Positions 1 through 10,267 are shown, counted from the first letter of the stretch. The stretch: 37,416 nt of DNA from Azolla pinnata (GCA_037176905.1 JBBBWG010000593.1:1-37416), one strand, 5' to 3'. Notes: generated from the sequence alone by a model not told the origin. Program-made: numbers and translations.

Positions 1-1200
1 CCATCGGCAAGCTAGGCTGACAGTGGAGGAGGTGGAGTAGCAAGCTGGCTTTAAGCTCAACATTTACGCCAGTCATATGCTCCGAGCTGTGTTCTTTCGG
101 CAAAGGACAACTTTACGCTATGTGACGACAAGCCTTGGCTCAGTGCATAGGCCAATAGTCATTGGTTAGAGGCCATGACAACTGCAACCCTCGTCCTAGC
201 CGCATGTGATAGCGCGAGAGAGACATGTCGTGCGTAGCAGTGGCAAGGGGAAGTAAGTCGCAGATTTCTATATCGTCGCATCAGGAGGCGACCGATGACC
301 ACGAGCGAAAAGAGTATGTTATCCGACATTTTAGATGACGAGACAACGAGATAAGAGTAGTGGCTCAATCCGGTGGCCTTAAAAAGAAGAGGAAGATGAT
401 GATGATGATAGACGAATAGAAATATCAATAGATTCGATCTGCTTGATTCAATTTATTTAAACATAGGAATTGAAATATAAATCGATTACGATAAAATACC
501 TCAGTTCGAGCAAGTTGTGTTGATAACGTCTTGTAAAATATGTCGTCCGTAATCGCTTTGCGCAGTAAAATAGTAGAACTCCAAAGATACACACATATAA
601 AAACAAATAGAGAGAGATAACATAATTATATATTTATACTATTGTTGATGATTTCTCATTCACATACTCTCTCTCTCTCTAACCCCTTTCCTAATACTAA
701 TGGTGTATATATATATACTCATAGAGAGTAGTTATTTTGGTATGAGCCCATCTCTAGTCCCCACTCTTGAACCAAGAGAGTTCACTTCAGATATAAGAGG
801 TACGCGCCAAAAATAGAGGGCACGCAGGAAATGAGGAGTGAGACTACCGACATAGTTTCATGCATTGGACTTAATCATGTGAGATCAAAAAACTACGAGT
901 GCAATCGTCTATGAATGCGATGAAGTACTTTGGATTCCAGGGGCATTCATACCGTCTCTTCGTGAATTGAGTCCGAATTTTGGGCATGCTTTTGGTACTA
1001 CTAAAAGCTCATAGATGCATTGTCTACTGCATGTTGAAGATCTCGCATACGAGCATGTTAAAAGTTAGTCCTTGTAGAGGGCAAAGGTCTTACTATCGAA
1101 GTCTCAGATCTTGTAAGAACATCTTAAATTAGTCTTCGCTGATGACAAAAAGTCGTACGAGGGCACCAAATGTTGAAGCCATTTTTGAGATTTGTCGGTG
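1..1200. other. Intergenic, no gene recognised
   Basis: I see no supported gene. Short open frames on both strands lack conserved motifs and splice-linked partners. There is a CT microsatellite near 668-681 and a short AT run near 706-717. This is the left edge of the window, so part of a neighbouring untranslated region could be present. Confidence 0.5.
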
Positions 1201-1290
1201 CAATATTATACTGATCACAGATTTGTACAAGTGCGATGCTTGAGCCAATATTACACTGATCACAGATTTGTACAAGTGCGATGCTTGAGA
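1201..1290. repeat. 45-bp tandem duplication (2 copies)
   Basis: Two adjacent 45-bp units, 1201-1245 and 1246-1290, are nearly identical (one change near the start, one at the end). The repeated block reads as two copies of the same peptide on the - strand. No gene context supports that as coding. Confidence 0.9.
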
Positions 1291-1631
1291 CCTCAGATGA
1301 AAATATGTGGCTTCATATTGTAGCACTTATGATGAAGCCAACGTATGAAACGCTCTGACCATTATACTTCGCTTCCCAGCGAACAAATGCTACTAACTGT
1401 TGCGATTAAAGAAGGGTGGTTCGATTCCAGTAGGAAGCAAATGTCAAAACTGCAAAGAACAGCAAGATCAAAGCCAAGGTCGACTCCCGGAAACACAGAG
1501 AAGTTTGAAGCCGACACTGACTGGCTTAACAGAATCAGAATCGCCAGGGAGAAGCAACCAGAACTCGCCGAAAGCAACACAAGACGTAACGTGGTCTGTT
1601 TCGTATATTCCCCGGCAGACAGAGGGACCCG

Positions 1632-1925
1632 ATCATGCATCTCGAGATCGTCGCTTCGGTCGCTCCAGATCATCGCTTCGATCGCTCCGGATCGCTCGAG
1701 ATCATCGCTTCGATCGCTCTGGATCGCTCGAGATCATCGCTTCGATCGCTCCGGATCGCTCGAGATCATCGCTTCGATCACTCCCGATCGCTTGAGATCA
1801 CCGTTTCGATCGCTCCAAATCGCTCCAGATCATCGCTTCGATCGCTCCGGATCGCTCAAGATCATCGCTTCGATCGCTCCGGATCACTCGAGATCATCGC
1901 TTCGATCACCCCGGATCACGGTTTT
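1632..1925. repeat. 32-bp GATC-rich minisatellite
   Basis: About nine copies of a 32-bp unit built from the words ATCGCTTCGATCGCT and CCGGATCGCTCGAG. The period was measured as 1703 to 1735. Because 32 is not a multiple of 3 and the unit lacks stops, long Arg/Ser/Ile-rich frames run through it on the + strand. They are repeat artefacts, not evidence of a protein. The array is more GC-rich than the surrounding DNA. Confidence 0.92.
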
Positions 1926-2111
1926 CGCATGCTGACGAAAGCCTCTGCAGGTTGCGCAGTCGATCCGTCTTCGCGACGTCCAGAACTTTCTCGAGCTCGA
2001 TCGCGATGAAATGAGAAGAAAAAGACTTTCATAATTTTCCATGCATTTGTAAAGTGGTCGGAGTGGGATTCGAACTTTGGTCGATCGACAGACGATCAAA
2101 ATGAGAATCAC

Positions 2112-2124
2112 AATTATTATTATT

Positions 2125-2163
<39 letters not shown>

Positions 2164-2206
2164 AATATTATTATTGTTATTATTGTTATTATTATTATTG
2201 TTATTA

Positions 2207-2272
<66 letters not shown>
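2112..2272. repeat. ATT/GTT trinucleotide microsatellite
   Basis: A compound run of ATT, then GTT (about 2128-2162), then ATT/GTT mixed and finally uninterrupted ATT to about 2272. It accounts for the poly-Ile/Val and poly-Asn/Thr frames seen here. It lies about 215 bp upstream of the VASt-like gene's start codon, so in its promoter or distal leader. Confidence 0.97.
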
Positions 2273-2273
<1 letters not shown>

Positions 2274-2397
2274 GAGAAGACGACGATTTAGAAATCGAAA
2301 AAACGAAGGAACACTTTCTCTGTCTGTCTGTCTGTCAGAATTAGGGTTTGAAGAATTAGGGTTTGAAGCCCATCTCGGATCGATACAGGATCCATTC

Positions 2398-2476
2398 CTC
2401 TCCTCCTCCTCCTCCTCCTCCTCCTCCTCCATCATCATCTTCGTCGTCGTCGTCTTCTTCTTCTTCTTCTTCTTCG
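2398..2476. repeat. TCC/TCG/TTC microsatellite in 5' leader
   Basis: A pyrimidine-rich tract of TCC, then ATC/GTC, then TTC repeats ends about 10 bp before the ATG at 2486. Pyrimidine-rich leaders of this kind recur in this window, for example before the chaperonin 10 gene. It is probably 5' UTR of the downstream gene (inference). Confidence 0.85.
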
Positions 2477-2485
2477 GTCAAAGAT

Positions 2486-5400
2486 ATGGTGAAGAGCTTC
2501 ACACTGGAAGACAAGATCGATTTCATCGCTCCCGAGGTAACTCCCGCTGCACAACCGGCCTCCTTTCGGCTCTCCCCTGTTCATCGTTGCTCTTCCTTCC
2601 GGGTTCGCAGATTTGTTAGTTTAGTCGCCAGTTTAGGAAATGATGGCGATCTTCTTTACGTTCCAACCCGCCCTTCCTTCGAGAGTTTTATTTGTTTGGT
2701 GGATTTATTCCCCTCCGCCGTTATTTCCAACTGTCGTTCAGTAGCGACGGATCGTTTGTTGGCATGATATCGCAGCCGTTCAGCCAGCCTTTCATTGTAC
2801 ATTCTATATTTTTTCCCTTTGCTTTTTGACAGTGGCAAATTCTAGATGTTCGTCTATCTTTTTATCCTTCCCAGTGCTTGTGTTTACAGTTTCTGCCATG
2901 TCCAAACTTCTCTTTGTTTTGTTAGCCTTCCTATGTTACGTTATCATTTTTGTTGCTCAGGATTTGTTAAAAAGACTTTGCTTTGTGAAATGGAAGGGCC
3001 TCTTCTGGCGAACTTTTTTTATTCATCATCTCTCTGTAATCTATGTGTGTTTTCAGACTGTTTTCAACATTCTGTTCGGTAACGATGAGTTTACGAAGAG
3101 ATTTCACAAGAAATTCAACTATGATCCAGATGCGGAAGCTTCTGATTGGGATGAAAATAATGAACGGGTTGTGAAATATGTGGCAACTACGCAAGCCCCG
3201 AGAATGATTGCAAAAATTGCAGGTAAAACCCTAGGTTTCAGTGGCATATTTTCCGTGATTATACTGAATTTGTTACATAAGAATAAGTCATGCTGCTTGA
3301 TTTGAGCTTTAATTGGGACATTTTGTACTTTTATGAGGAAAATTCATTTCTTTTCTTGTTTTTTTCTGGTATTACTTATGGCATGCTATTAATATCAGCC
3401 TGCATTTGTATAGACATGGGTTTCATAGCCAAATTCTTTAACTTTTTTTAAACATTTCTCTTCTAGAGTGTAGCATTAAAATCAAACCAAGATCTGAACA
3501 GAAAAATATCTTCTGCTAATAGCTGAGACCAGATTAATAGAAGCAACGTCATCAATTTCATGCAATTGTATCAGATAATAGTGCTTGGGTGAGAATGACT
3601 TCAATTCAGATTGGTTTAATTGTTCCTGAACAGTCTCATATTAAAGGCTTTTAGAAGGGTTCCAAATCATGAAATCTATAGAATTTTGCAAGAATTCACT
3701 ATAATCTCAGACGAGGTAAGATTACTCTATGAAAGATTAGTCAAAAGCACTATTTTCTAAACAGGATTCTGTAAGAGTAAACCATTACCGAGTTGGGGTA
3801 TTTTTACCCTTTAACTTTATTATCACAGATTGCTCGAAGTAATCGTTTCAAACACTGTCCGTTTGCATGCAGATCTTCTTGACTTCTCCTAACGAGGCAC
3901 GTATTGTGCATGTCACTATTCCGATTAGTTTCATGCTCTGAATCATGTCATAACCTCAGTAAACAAAAGGACAGCAGTTTTCTCTAGCATAATGTATTGA
4001 TCAGGAAAAAAGAGGTTGTCATGCTGGAGTTTGATAGTCTCCATGCAAACTGTGCCATCTTGGAAATGGCAAAGAAATTACATATAGAGATTAGGCAAAC
4101 ACAAGCCTTGTATATGTGTAGTAAATACTGATTCTGTTTCAATGGAATATTTTTGTATGCCGGGAATTGGATTTTCAACCTTCTGAAAGTCTTGGATCCG
4201 TTTCTTGTAAATTTGCAAAATAGAATGTTTATCTGTGTCATCGTAAGATCTTGTTTCTATGGACATTGTTGTGTGCATCAAATCGAGCTCATTACTTGCT
4301 GAAAAAGTTTGAGATATGGTGGTAGTATTATGTCTGTGGTCAGAATTTGATTTGGGCTAACCTCTGATAAAAATATGTAGAGCACCGTATTCTACAGAAT
4401 CAGAAATGGGTGACCAAATAGCAGGTTCAAACTTGGTTTGATCTTTTGATAGATAGCACTTGTAGACTGTCATCTCTAGCTTTCTACTTGCCCTTAGTAG
4501 TTGTTCTATATCTATTTCAAACTTAGAAGGGGAAATCCTTAAGCTGTTAAACATGCTCCATCAGTGCTGCAGAGTTTCTATATATAGTCTTAATGGCGGA
4601 TTCTTTAGTCTGTAGAGTTTCTTACATGTGCTTGGTACAGGTGATTCGTTTCCAGTAACAGAGGTGCAGAAATATTCTAAGAAGGGAATTTCATATGCAC
4701 TCACTTGTAATCCTGTCATTGAATCTCCAATGGGGAGTTACACTCGAACCGAAGTAGAAACCCAGCTTTCGCCTGATGAAAATGGCAAGGGTTGCACAAT
4801 TATTGTCAAGACAATTGTGGAATGCAAGGGTATATGGGGTTTGGATGGTAAGTAAAACATACTTCAAATTATATTTATAATTTGGCTTTTTTTTAGCAAG
4901 GCTCCATGCGGTTACTCTTATCATAATGTAGGTACGATTGAGAACTTCATGGAATGTAAAGCAAAAGCAACATTTGATGAATGGATGACATTGGCAAAGC
5001 TTTTCTGTCAGGAGAAATTGGCTTTTGGTGGGATAGATGCGGATGAAAGATGCCTTCTCCTCGATGAGAATCAGGATTACTTTTATGATGCTGATGATAC
5101 TTCGACCAGTTTGTCGACAATGTCACCAGAGGTGCATATGAATGGAGCCATACCACCGATGCAAAAGACAGATCAAAGCAGAGTAGCCAATGGAATTTTG
5201 AGTAGATTTAGATCTGTGTTCTCTAATACAACGGATGCAACGCCCATTACGGATGCATCCTCTTTACAAATTTATTTTCAGGAAATGAGTGACATAGAGA
5301 ATTCTTGTCAATCCGTGCGACAGCATGTGAAGAATCTGAATGCTGAAATGCTTCAGATGGATGATAATGTGAAAAGTATGAAAGAAGAAATATTACAGAT

Positions 5401-5551
5401 CCGAGATGAGATTCAAGGCATGCGATTAGCGATGGAGAAGAAGGAACAACAGGTTTTAATATCGAGAAGAGATGGATTGACCCTGGCTGCAGGTCTGGCA
5501 ACAGGTTTTGCCCTTGGATATGCATATATGAGAGTAAGGAGTAGGTCATGA
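2486..5551 (+). CDS. VASt-domain-like (START superfamily) tail-anchored protein
   Basis: Four coding exons, 2486-2536, 3057-3222, 4641-4847 and 4932-5551, all with GT-AG introns, give 347 aa in one frame. The start is the ATG opening MVKSFTLEDKIDF, just after a pyrimidine-rich leader. Residues about 6-165 resemble the VASt/DUF4782 fold: TVFNILFGNDEFTKRFHKKF, then a conserved Trp, then SYALTCNPVIESPMGSYTRTE, then an IENFMECKAKATFDEW helix. Known VASt proteins (VAD1 and C2-GRAM-VASt proteins of plants, yeast Lam, animal Aster/GRAMD1) act in sterol or lipid handling at membrane contacts. Residues about 262-315 form a Glu/Lys/Met-rich coiled coil. Residues about 324-341 are hydrophobic (LTLAAGLATGFALGYAYM) and end in RVRSRS, as in a tail anchor. 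No GRAM or C2 domain is present. The family call rests on remembered pattern, so a different START-like family is possible. The exon structure is firm. Confidence 0.65.
3223..4640 (+). other. Long intron of the VASt-like gene
   Basis: This 1418-bp intron splits the VASt-like domain at a glycine codon (phase 1). Small antisense frames occur (for example 3984-4241 and 4357-4554) but none shows a recognisable motif. I see nothing else in it. Confidence 0.8.
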
Positions 5552-5558
5552 AATAGCC

Positions 5559-5564
5559 AATAAA
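5559..5564 (+). promoter_or_regulatory. Candidate polyadenylation signal
   Basis: An AATAAA hexamer starts 8 bases after the TGA of the VASt-like gene. Plant signals are loose and normally lie 10-30 nt before the cleavage site, so use here would give a very short 3' UTR. A more distal site is equally possible. Confidence 0.4.
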
Positions 5565-7062
5565 AATTTTGATCGATGCACATTTTTGCTTCGCTCGGTT
5601 TCTAGAACCATCTGTGTAACGAAAACAAAAGGGTTCAATGTACAGCTGCTTATACATAAAGATAAATGAATGGAATTGTCGAAGTGTAGAGCCCCACCAG
5701 AAGAGGAGTTTTGTTTTTATACTCACACATTGCATCTTTCAGATTTGAAGACGATGTTTGTACACTTACAGAAGATATGAAATCTTGAATCCCATGATTG
5801 AAATTTTTGATACTATGGTCTTTAACTCAGTACTAAATATAATTGAGGTGTGTACATAATCACATTATCATCCATTTTTTCAAGTTTTATGACCTGTGTT
5901 CTTCAACTCTGCCTTGAAACAAGGGTCTATTTCACATCAACAAAAGCTGCTCTGATGTTATTGCATGCTCCAGAATTCAACCGTGATATACACAAAGCTA
6001 TACCCTTCAACACATCAAAAATAATGATGGAATGCATAAGTTGATGATGTTGTGCATGAGCTTGTTCTGAAATTCATGCATCGAACGTGCAGAGGATCCA
6101 TCCAGATTCGAATACAAAAAAACTTCTTACAATCAGAATCACCAAATAGAGAATGTACGTACATGTATGAGTACACGATGATTTCATGTACTGGAAGGCA
6201 GGAAACAGGCTGGAACCTCCATATGGAGAATTCCGTGAACATGATTTGAAATAATTTATGTAGTACAAGAGGAAATGACTCAGAAGCTTCCATAGCAGCA
6301 AAATCCCTTGTGTTGATAATAAGAATAATACATCGATGATGATGATGAACAATAATAATATTGATGACAGCGAGAGCATCACCATCCAATCGCAAGTCAA
6401 ACGACATGTATCTATCAATTATCTTCATTCTACGGAGTGTAAAAGAGAGAGGAACAAAGTGAGGATATTAAAACTCGGGAATCAATAAGTCGGTTATCCA
6501 GAATTGCTTCAATGGAGAATGCTCGAGCAGAATATCCATACTGATGATGCTAATGCGACAGATGATAACATGATCATAGTCAAGTCATTCAGGGACTGGG
6601 CCTCACCATATGCTGCTAACATAGGATCTTTGATGGCTGTGTCAAGAAACAAGCAATCCAATAAACACCTTCCGGCAAAATTATACACAGTTGCCAATGC
6701 CATGCGATCGATGTTGATGTTGATTGTGAATGTGGATGTGGAAGTCGATGTTGTCGATTGCGATGGCAATTCGATCAATCCATATACATAATCTATATAT
6801 ATATATATATATATATATACATACATAATACATTGTGGCATCTGGGCAAAGTGAAAGAGAAAAGAAAACAACCTGCTGAAACCCAGTTATTTTGTGCCTA
6901 AGAGCTGCCAGTTATTTAATGGTGATGCTGCAGGTGCGATTTGTTGGCACGATGATCGCGATGATGACGATACTCACGCCGACGATGATGACAATCTTGA
7001 TGCTGCCGGATATGGCGGAGCAAGGTAGGCATTTTGCAGTGTATATCCCATGTTTTGCCTCT
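5565..7062. other. Convergent intergenic region and 3' UTRs
   Basis: This stretch lies between the 3' ends of two converging genes, the VASt-like gene (+) and the SVIP-like gene (-). It should contain both 3' UTRs. It is AT-rich, with GAT/AAT-type short repeats near 6330-6365 and a TA dinucleotide run at about 6794-6820. Short frames on both strands (such as 6504-6791) show no conserved features. Confidence 0.6.
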
Positions 7063-7669
7063 TCAACCCATTTGCCACTATTGATCAGAACAAACAAGAA
7101 AGGGTCAAGAATCAGATATGTCGATGAGAAGCCAAGAAAACAAGCTATGGAAATTGGCATCCTTCTTCTTCTTCTTCTTCTTCTTCTTCTTCTTCTTCTG
7201 TACCTTGAGAGCAGGTTCCCCGGTTCTGGCTGAAGATGAGGGCTTGGCCGCGGCAGCTTTTGCAGAGGCTTTGGCGGCCCTGCCCACTGCACTTTCCTCG
7301 AATTTCCGAGCTCTGCCAAGAACACAGAATCAGACAGCGAGGAGGAAAGCGGAAGGCGGAAGGAAAACCCTCCTTGAAAGACGGGGAAAGCCGACAAAGA
7401 ACGGACGGGGAGCAATGGAATGACGATCGGAGCTGAGATGGGAGGGGCGGAACGCAAAGAAGGGGAAGAGAGAAGATCTTGCAGGGATCCAGGGGGTTTT
7501 ACCTTTCTTCAGCGGCGAGAGCAGCCTTAGCCCGGGCCTCGTCGTCTTTGGCGCGGGCCTCTTCGGATCGTCCTCGTGCAATGGAGGGGGGGCGAGGAGG
7601 AGGAGGAGGGGGAGCAGAGGGCGAGGAAGAAGAGGGAGGCTGGAAGCAGGAGGCGCAAGCATTCCCCAT
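7063..7669 (-). CDS. SVIP-like small myristoylated CDC48/VCP-interacting protein
   Basis: Three exons on the - strand, 7669-7503, 7312-7204 and 7077-7063, join to 291 nt encoding 96 aa. Both introns are GT-AG and the frame is continuous. The protein starts MGNACASCF, with Gly2 for N-myristoylation and Cys5/Cys8 for possible S-acylation. A Ser/Pro-rich linker (11-29) follows, then an Ala/Arg/Glu/Lys-rich helix (about 34-79). Residues 46-56 read RAKAALAAEER, an exact match to the VCP-interacting motif R-x5-A-A-x2-R. The C-terminus GEPALKWQMG resembles the end of animal SVIP (GGLRWTVS). SVIP is myristoylated, binds p97/VCP through this motif and inhibits ER-associated degradation. By analogy this would be a membrane-tethered CDC48 cofactor (inference). 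Exon 3 encodes only WQMG plus the stop. An alternative reading that skips intron 2 splicing is described under findings. Confidence 0.8.
7158..7200 (-). repeat. GAA microsatellite next to a 5' splice site
   Basis: An uninterrupted TTC run on the + strand is AAG/GAA on the - strand. It begins three bases into the second codon after the intron 2 donor of the SVIP-like gene (AAG|GTACAG). It lies wholly inside that 126-bp intron and is in frame with the exon if the intron is retained. Confidence 0.9.
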
Positions 7670-7683
7670 AGACGAGCGACGGG

Positions 7684-7685
<2 letters not shown>

Positions 7686-7718
<33 letters not shown>
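7686..7718. repeat. CT (GA) dinucleotide microsatellite
   Basis: About 16 CT units on the + strand, equal to GA units on the - strand. The run ends 16-17 bp upstream of the SVIP-like start codon at 7669, so it is probably in that gene's 5' UTR or core promoter. Confidence 0.93.
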
Positions 7719-7721
<3 letters not shown>

Positions 7722-7730
7722 GGAAACGTA

Positions 7731-8109
7731 GAGAAAGAAAGAAAGAAAGAAAGAAAGAAAGGGAGAAAGAAGCAGCAGAAGGATCAGAAGAATCAGAAAC
7801 AGAAGAAGAAGAAGAAGAAGATGCAGATGCAGAATCGGAAGCGGAAGCAGAAGAAGCCAAAGAATCCGAAGAACGAGCAGAAGAAGAAGAAGAAGAAGAC
7901 GAAGACGAAGAAGAAGACGATGCAGAGAAGAAGAAGAAGAAGAAGAAGAAGAAGACGATGCAGAGAAGAAGAAGACGATGCAGAGAAGAAGAAGAAGAAG
8001 ACGAAGAAGAAGAAGAAGAAGAAGACGATGCAGAGACGAAGAAGAAGAAGAAGACGAAGAAGACGAAGAAGACGAAGAAGACGAAGAAGACGAAGAAGAC
8101 GAAGAAGAA
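7731..8109. repeat. Long polypurine tract (GAAA, GAA, GAC units)
   Basis: The + strand is nearly pure purine for about 380 bp. It begins with GAAA repeats (7731-7760), continues with GAA runs broken by GATGCAGA words, and ends with alternating GAA-GAC units (about 8040-8108). It accounts for the very basic and very acidic open frames here. It separates the divergently oriented SVIP-like gene and tRNA gene. Confidence 0.93.
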
Positions 8110-8150
8110 TATTATACTTAAAATTCAGAAGAGAACTGACCTCATTATCT

Positions 8151-8222
8151 GCCTCTATAGCTCAGTGGTAGAGCGTCAGTCTTGTAAACTGAAGGTCTTG
8201 AGTTCGATCCTCAGTGGGGGCA
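8151..8222 (+). tRNA. tRNA-Thr (anticodon TGT)
   Basis: This 72-nt sequence folds as a complete cloverleaf. The acceptor GCCTCTA pairs with TGGGGGC using two G-T pairs. The D arm is GCTC-AGTGGTA-GAGC and the anticodon stem is TCAGT/ACTGA. The anticodon loop is CTTGTAA, with TGT at 8183-8185 reading ACA (and other ACN) threonine codons. The variable loop is AGGTC and the T arm is TTGAG-TTCGATC-CTCAG. There is no intron and no encoded CCA, as expected for a nuclear plant tRNA. The A box (TAGCTCAGTGG) and B box (AGTTCGATCCT) are intact. Confidence 0.97.
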
Positions 8223-8256
8223 AAAAGGTTAAAAAGATATTCCCTACCTTCTTCTC

Positions 8257-8262
8257 TTTTTT
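8257..8262 (+). terminator. Pol III T-run terminator
   Basis: Six T residues lie 35 bp downstream of the tRNA discriminator base. It is the first run of four or more T after the gene, so it is the likely RNA polymerase III stop, although the spacing is somewhat long. Confidence 0.7.
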
Positions 8263-8989
8263 CCTTCCTCTTTTATTGTGTGTTACTCCTTTTTGTTTCA
8301 CCCCACAAACAGAAAGAAAAACAGGGAAAATGGAGATTGATGGCAAAACAGCCTCCATTCATTCTTTTTCCATCTCCCTTGTTTTTATCTTGTGTTTTTT
8401 TTCCTCTTTGAATGCTTCATAACTTTTGATTCATTACATGCTTTCATTCGATCTTCGGATTTTCAAGTGCAGTGTTTAGGGTTTCCGAGCGCCTCCTGTT
8501 GTCTGATGTCTATGGTCTGGGGCTCTCTCTCTCTATCTCTCTTTTTTTAGGGCTTAAACCAGATTCCTACAGCGTCGTTCGATATGTGCTTTTGTTTTGA
8601 TAAAATGCGTAAATGGCATTCTGAAACTACCAAAAAACTGCTGACATATCTATTGATTATGCTTGAACGCCTTCTGAAAAATATCAGAAATCCTTCAGTA
8701 AAGGCCACGTTTTTGTCGCGGATCGATTGATTCCTGCTCGCTTCTCGCAAATCAACTTTGTCCTTCTCTCAGTAATCATTCCCGTCTATCTCTTCTCGTG
8801 TTCGTCGATTCGTGATCCTCCTACCGCTATTGTTAGCGGTTTGTAACAACTATTTACTGATTGGTCCCTACTTCCTCCCATTTTTTTACTGATCGATTCC
8901 CCCGGATAACCGAAGCCAATAATTTTTTAAAGTTTAATTAATTGGTGTCAAACAATTAACAGTGTGATTGTTTTTAGAGACAGACCCAA
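8263..8989. other. Intergenic, no gene recognised
   Basis: T-rich spacer between the tRNA gene and the AT-rich repeat block. It has a short CT run near 8523-8542. No conserved open frame or RNA structure stands out. Confidence 0.55.
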
Positions 8990-10155
8990 TTGCACGTGTT
9001 TAATTTTAGTAAGTGTTAAAATGTAATTAATAAATTTGTTTGTCGTTTTTTAGTAGTCAAATGATTGGCATTGAATCCCTCATATACATAGCTATTAAGT
9101 ATTTATAGTACAAGTTAAGATGCCTTCTAAAACCTGGAATTTTGTTTCCAAACAATTATCGCAAGAACACAGTCTCAAGCACATCAACAAATTAATGGGT
9201 AAGTTGATAGTAATGCATTCCAGTTCCTAACTTACTGAACTATGCTGGCATCGATTCGAGTACACTTTAACGCCTATTCAAACTAGAAAAAAATACAAAT
9301 TAATGCCTAGTTTCAAAAATGAGTGCTCAAGTAATTGATTAAAATCAAATCAATTTACTGTGAGTTCGATTAACATGAAATTAATTAATTGGTTAATACC
9401 ATATTAATGCATAACTCGACTAATTAGATTCTAACATTACTATAACTGAATATAGTATGGGAATCAATTAGGATCAATTAATTGGGTGTTAATATTGACG
9501 GTATACTAACGGAATTAATTGGGTGTTAATATTTAAAGGAAAGATGTGAGCAGAGGCTAATTTGTAATTTTGTGATTTTGGGATGCCCTTAAAATGTAAT
9601 TTATTCATTGTTTAGAACTTTTTTTTGCCGATTCCGCTAAAAAAACGTCTAACAAAATTACAATTTACATTTTAAGGCCTACCAAAACTAGAAATCACAA
9701 GTTCACACAAATCAATTAACGACTAGTTTTAAAAATTAACACACAATTGATAGTAATGCCAAACCAACAAATTGCGAGTTCAATTAACATCAAATTACCT
9801 AATTGATTAACGCTCAAATACTTGACTAACACCAAATCAATGTGTTAATCAATTATTTAGATTATAAAATGATTAACTTTCGTTGATCGAATGCAGCAAG
9901 GAAATCGACCAAGATCAATCGGTGAGAAACGATTAGGAATAAAATCAAAATACGTCGAACTAATTAGGTGTTGATTTGTAAGATTAGGTATTACTTTGTA
10001 ATTTTATGATTACAGTAGGAGTTAAAATGTACCGTAAACCCTAAACCCTATACGAATTGCGAGTTCAATTAACATCAAATTAACTAATTTATTAACAAAT
10101 TACAGTAGGCGTTAAAATGTAAATTATAATTTGGTTAGGCGTTTTTTTTTGGTGT
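8990..10155. repeat. AT-rich block of degenerate interspersed repeats
   Basis: Two recurring words define the block. The first is GTTAAAATGTAAATT followed some 20 bp later by a T-run, seen on the + strand near 9014-9053, 9590-9627 and 10111-10148, and inverted near 9640-9687. The second is GAGTTCAATTAACAT followed by CAAATTAA, seen near 9361, 9776 and 10060. A GGGTGTTAATATT word repeats at 9483 and 9519. The copies are strongly diverged. No transposase or reverse transcriptase frame is visible, so this may be remnants of a non-autonomous element, but the class is unknown. Confidence 0.7.
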
Positions 10156-10156
10156 A

Positions 10157-10234
10157 ATAAATAAATAAATAAATAACAAACATATAAATAAACAAACAAA
10201 TAAACAAATAAACAAACAAACAAACAAACAAATA

Positions 10235-10267
<33 letters not shown>

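Noticed and set aside
1145..1180. Possible retrotransposon primer-binding site (TTTGGTGCCC on the - strand)
   Set aside because: No LTR pair, polypurine tract or gag/pol remnant could be recognised around it.
1345..2009. Arg/Ser-rich open frames resembling SR-type splicing proteins
   Set aside because: They are translations of the 32-bp minisatellite in different frames, with no RRM and no start or splice context.
2077..2619. Ile/Val-rich membrane-like frames on both strands
   Set aside because: Produced by ATT/GTT microsatellites; composition only.
6895..7035. Hydrophobic - strand frame ending the SVIP-like read-through (IVIIVGVSIVIIAIIV)
   Set aside because: It lies in the 3' UTR beyond the WQMG stop at 7063 and needs a different frame, so it is not part of the spliced product.
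7479..8422. Long Lys/Arg- and Glu-rich frames on the + strand
   Set aside because: They are the polypurine tract read in three frames, and they run into the tRNA gene.
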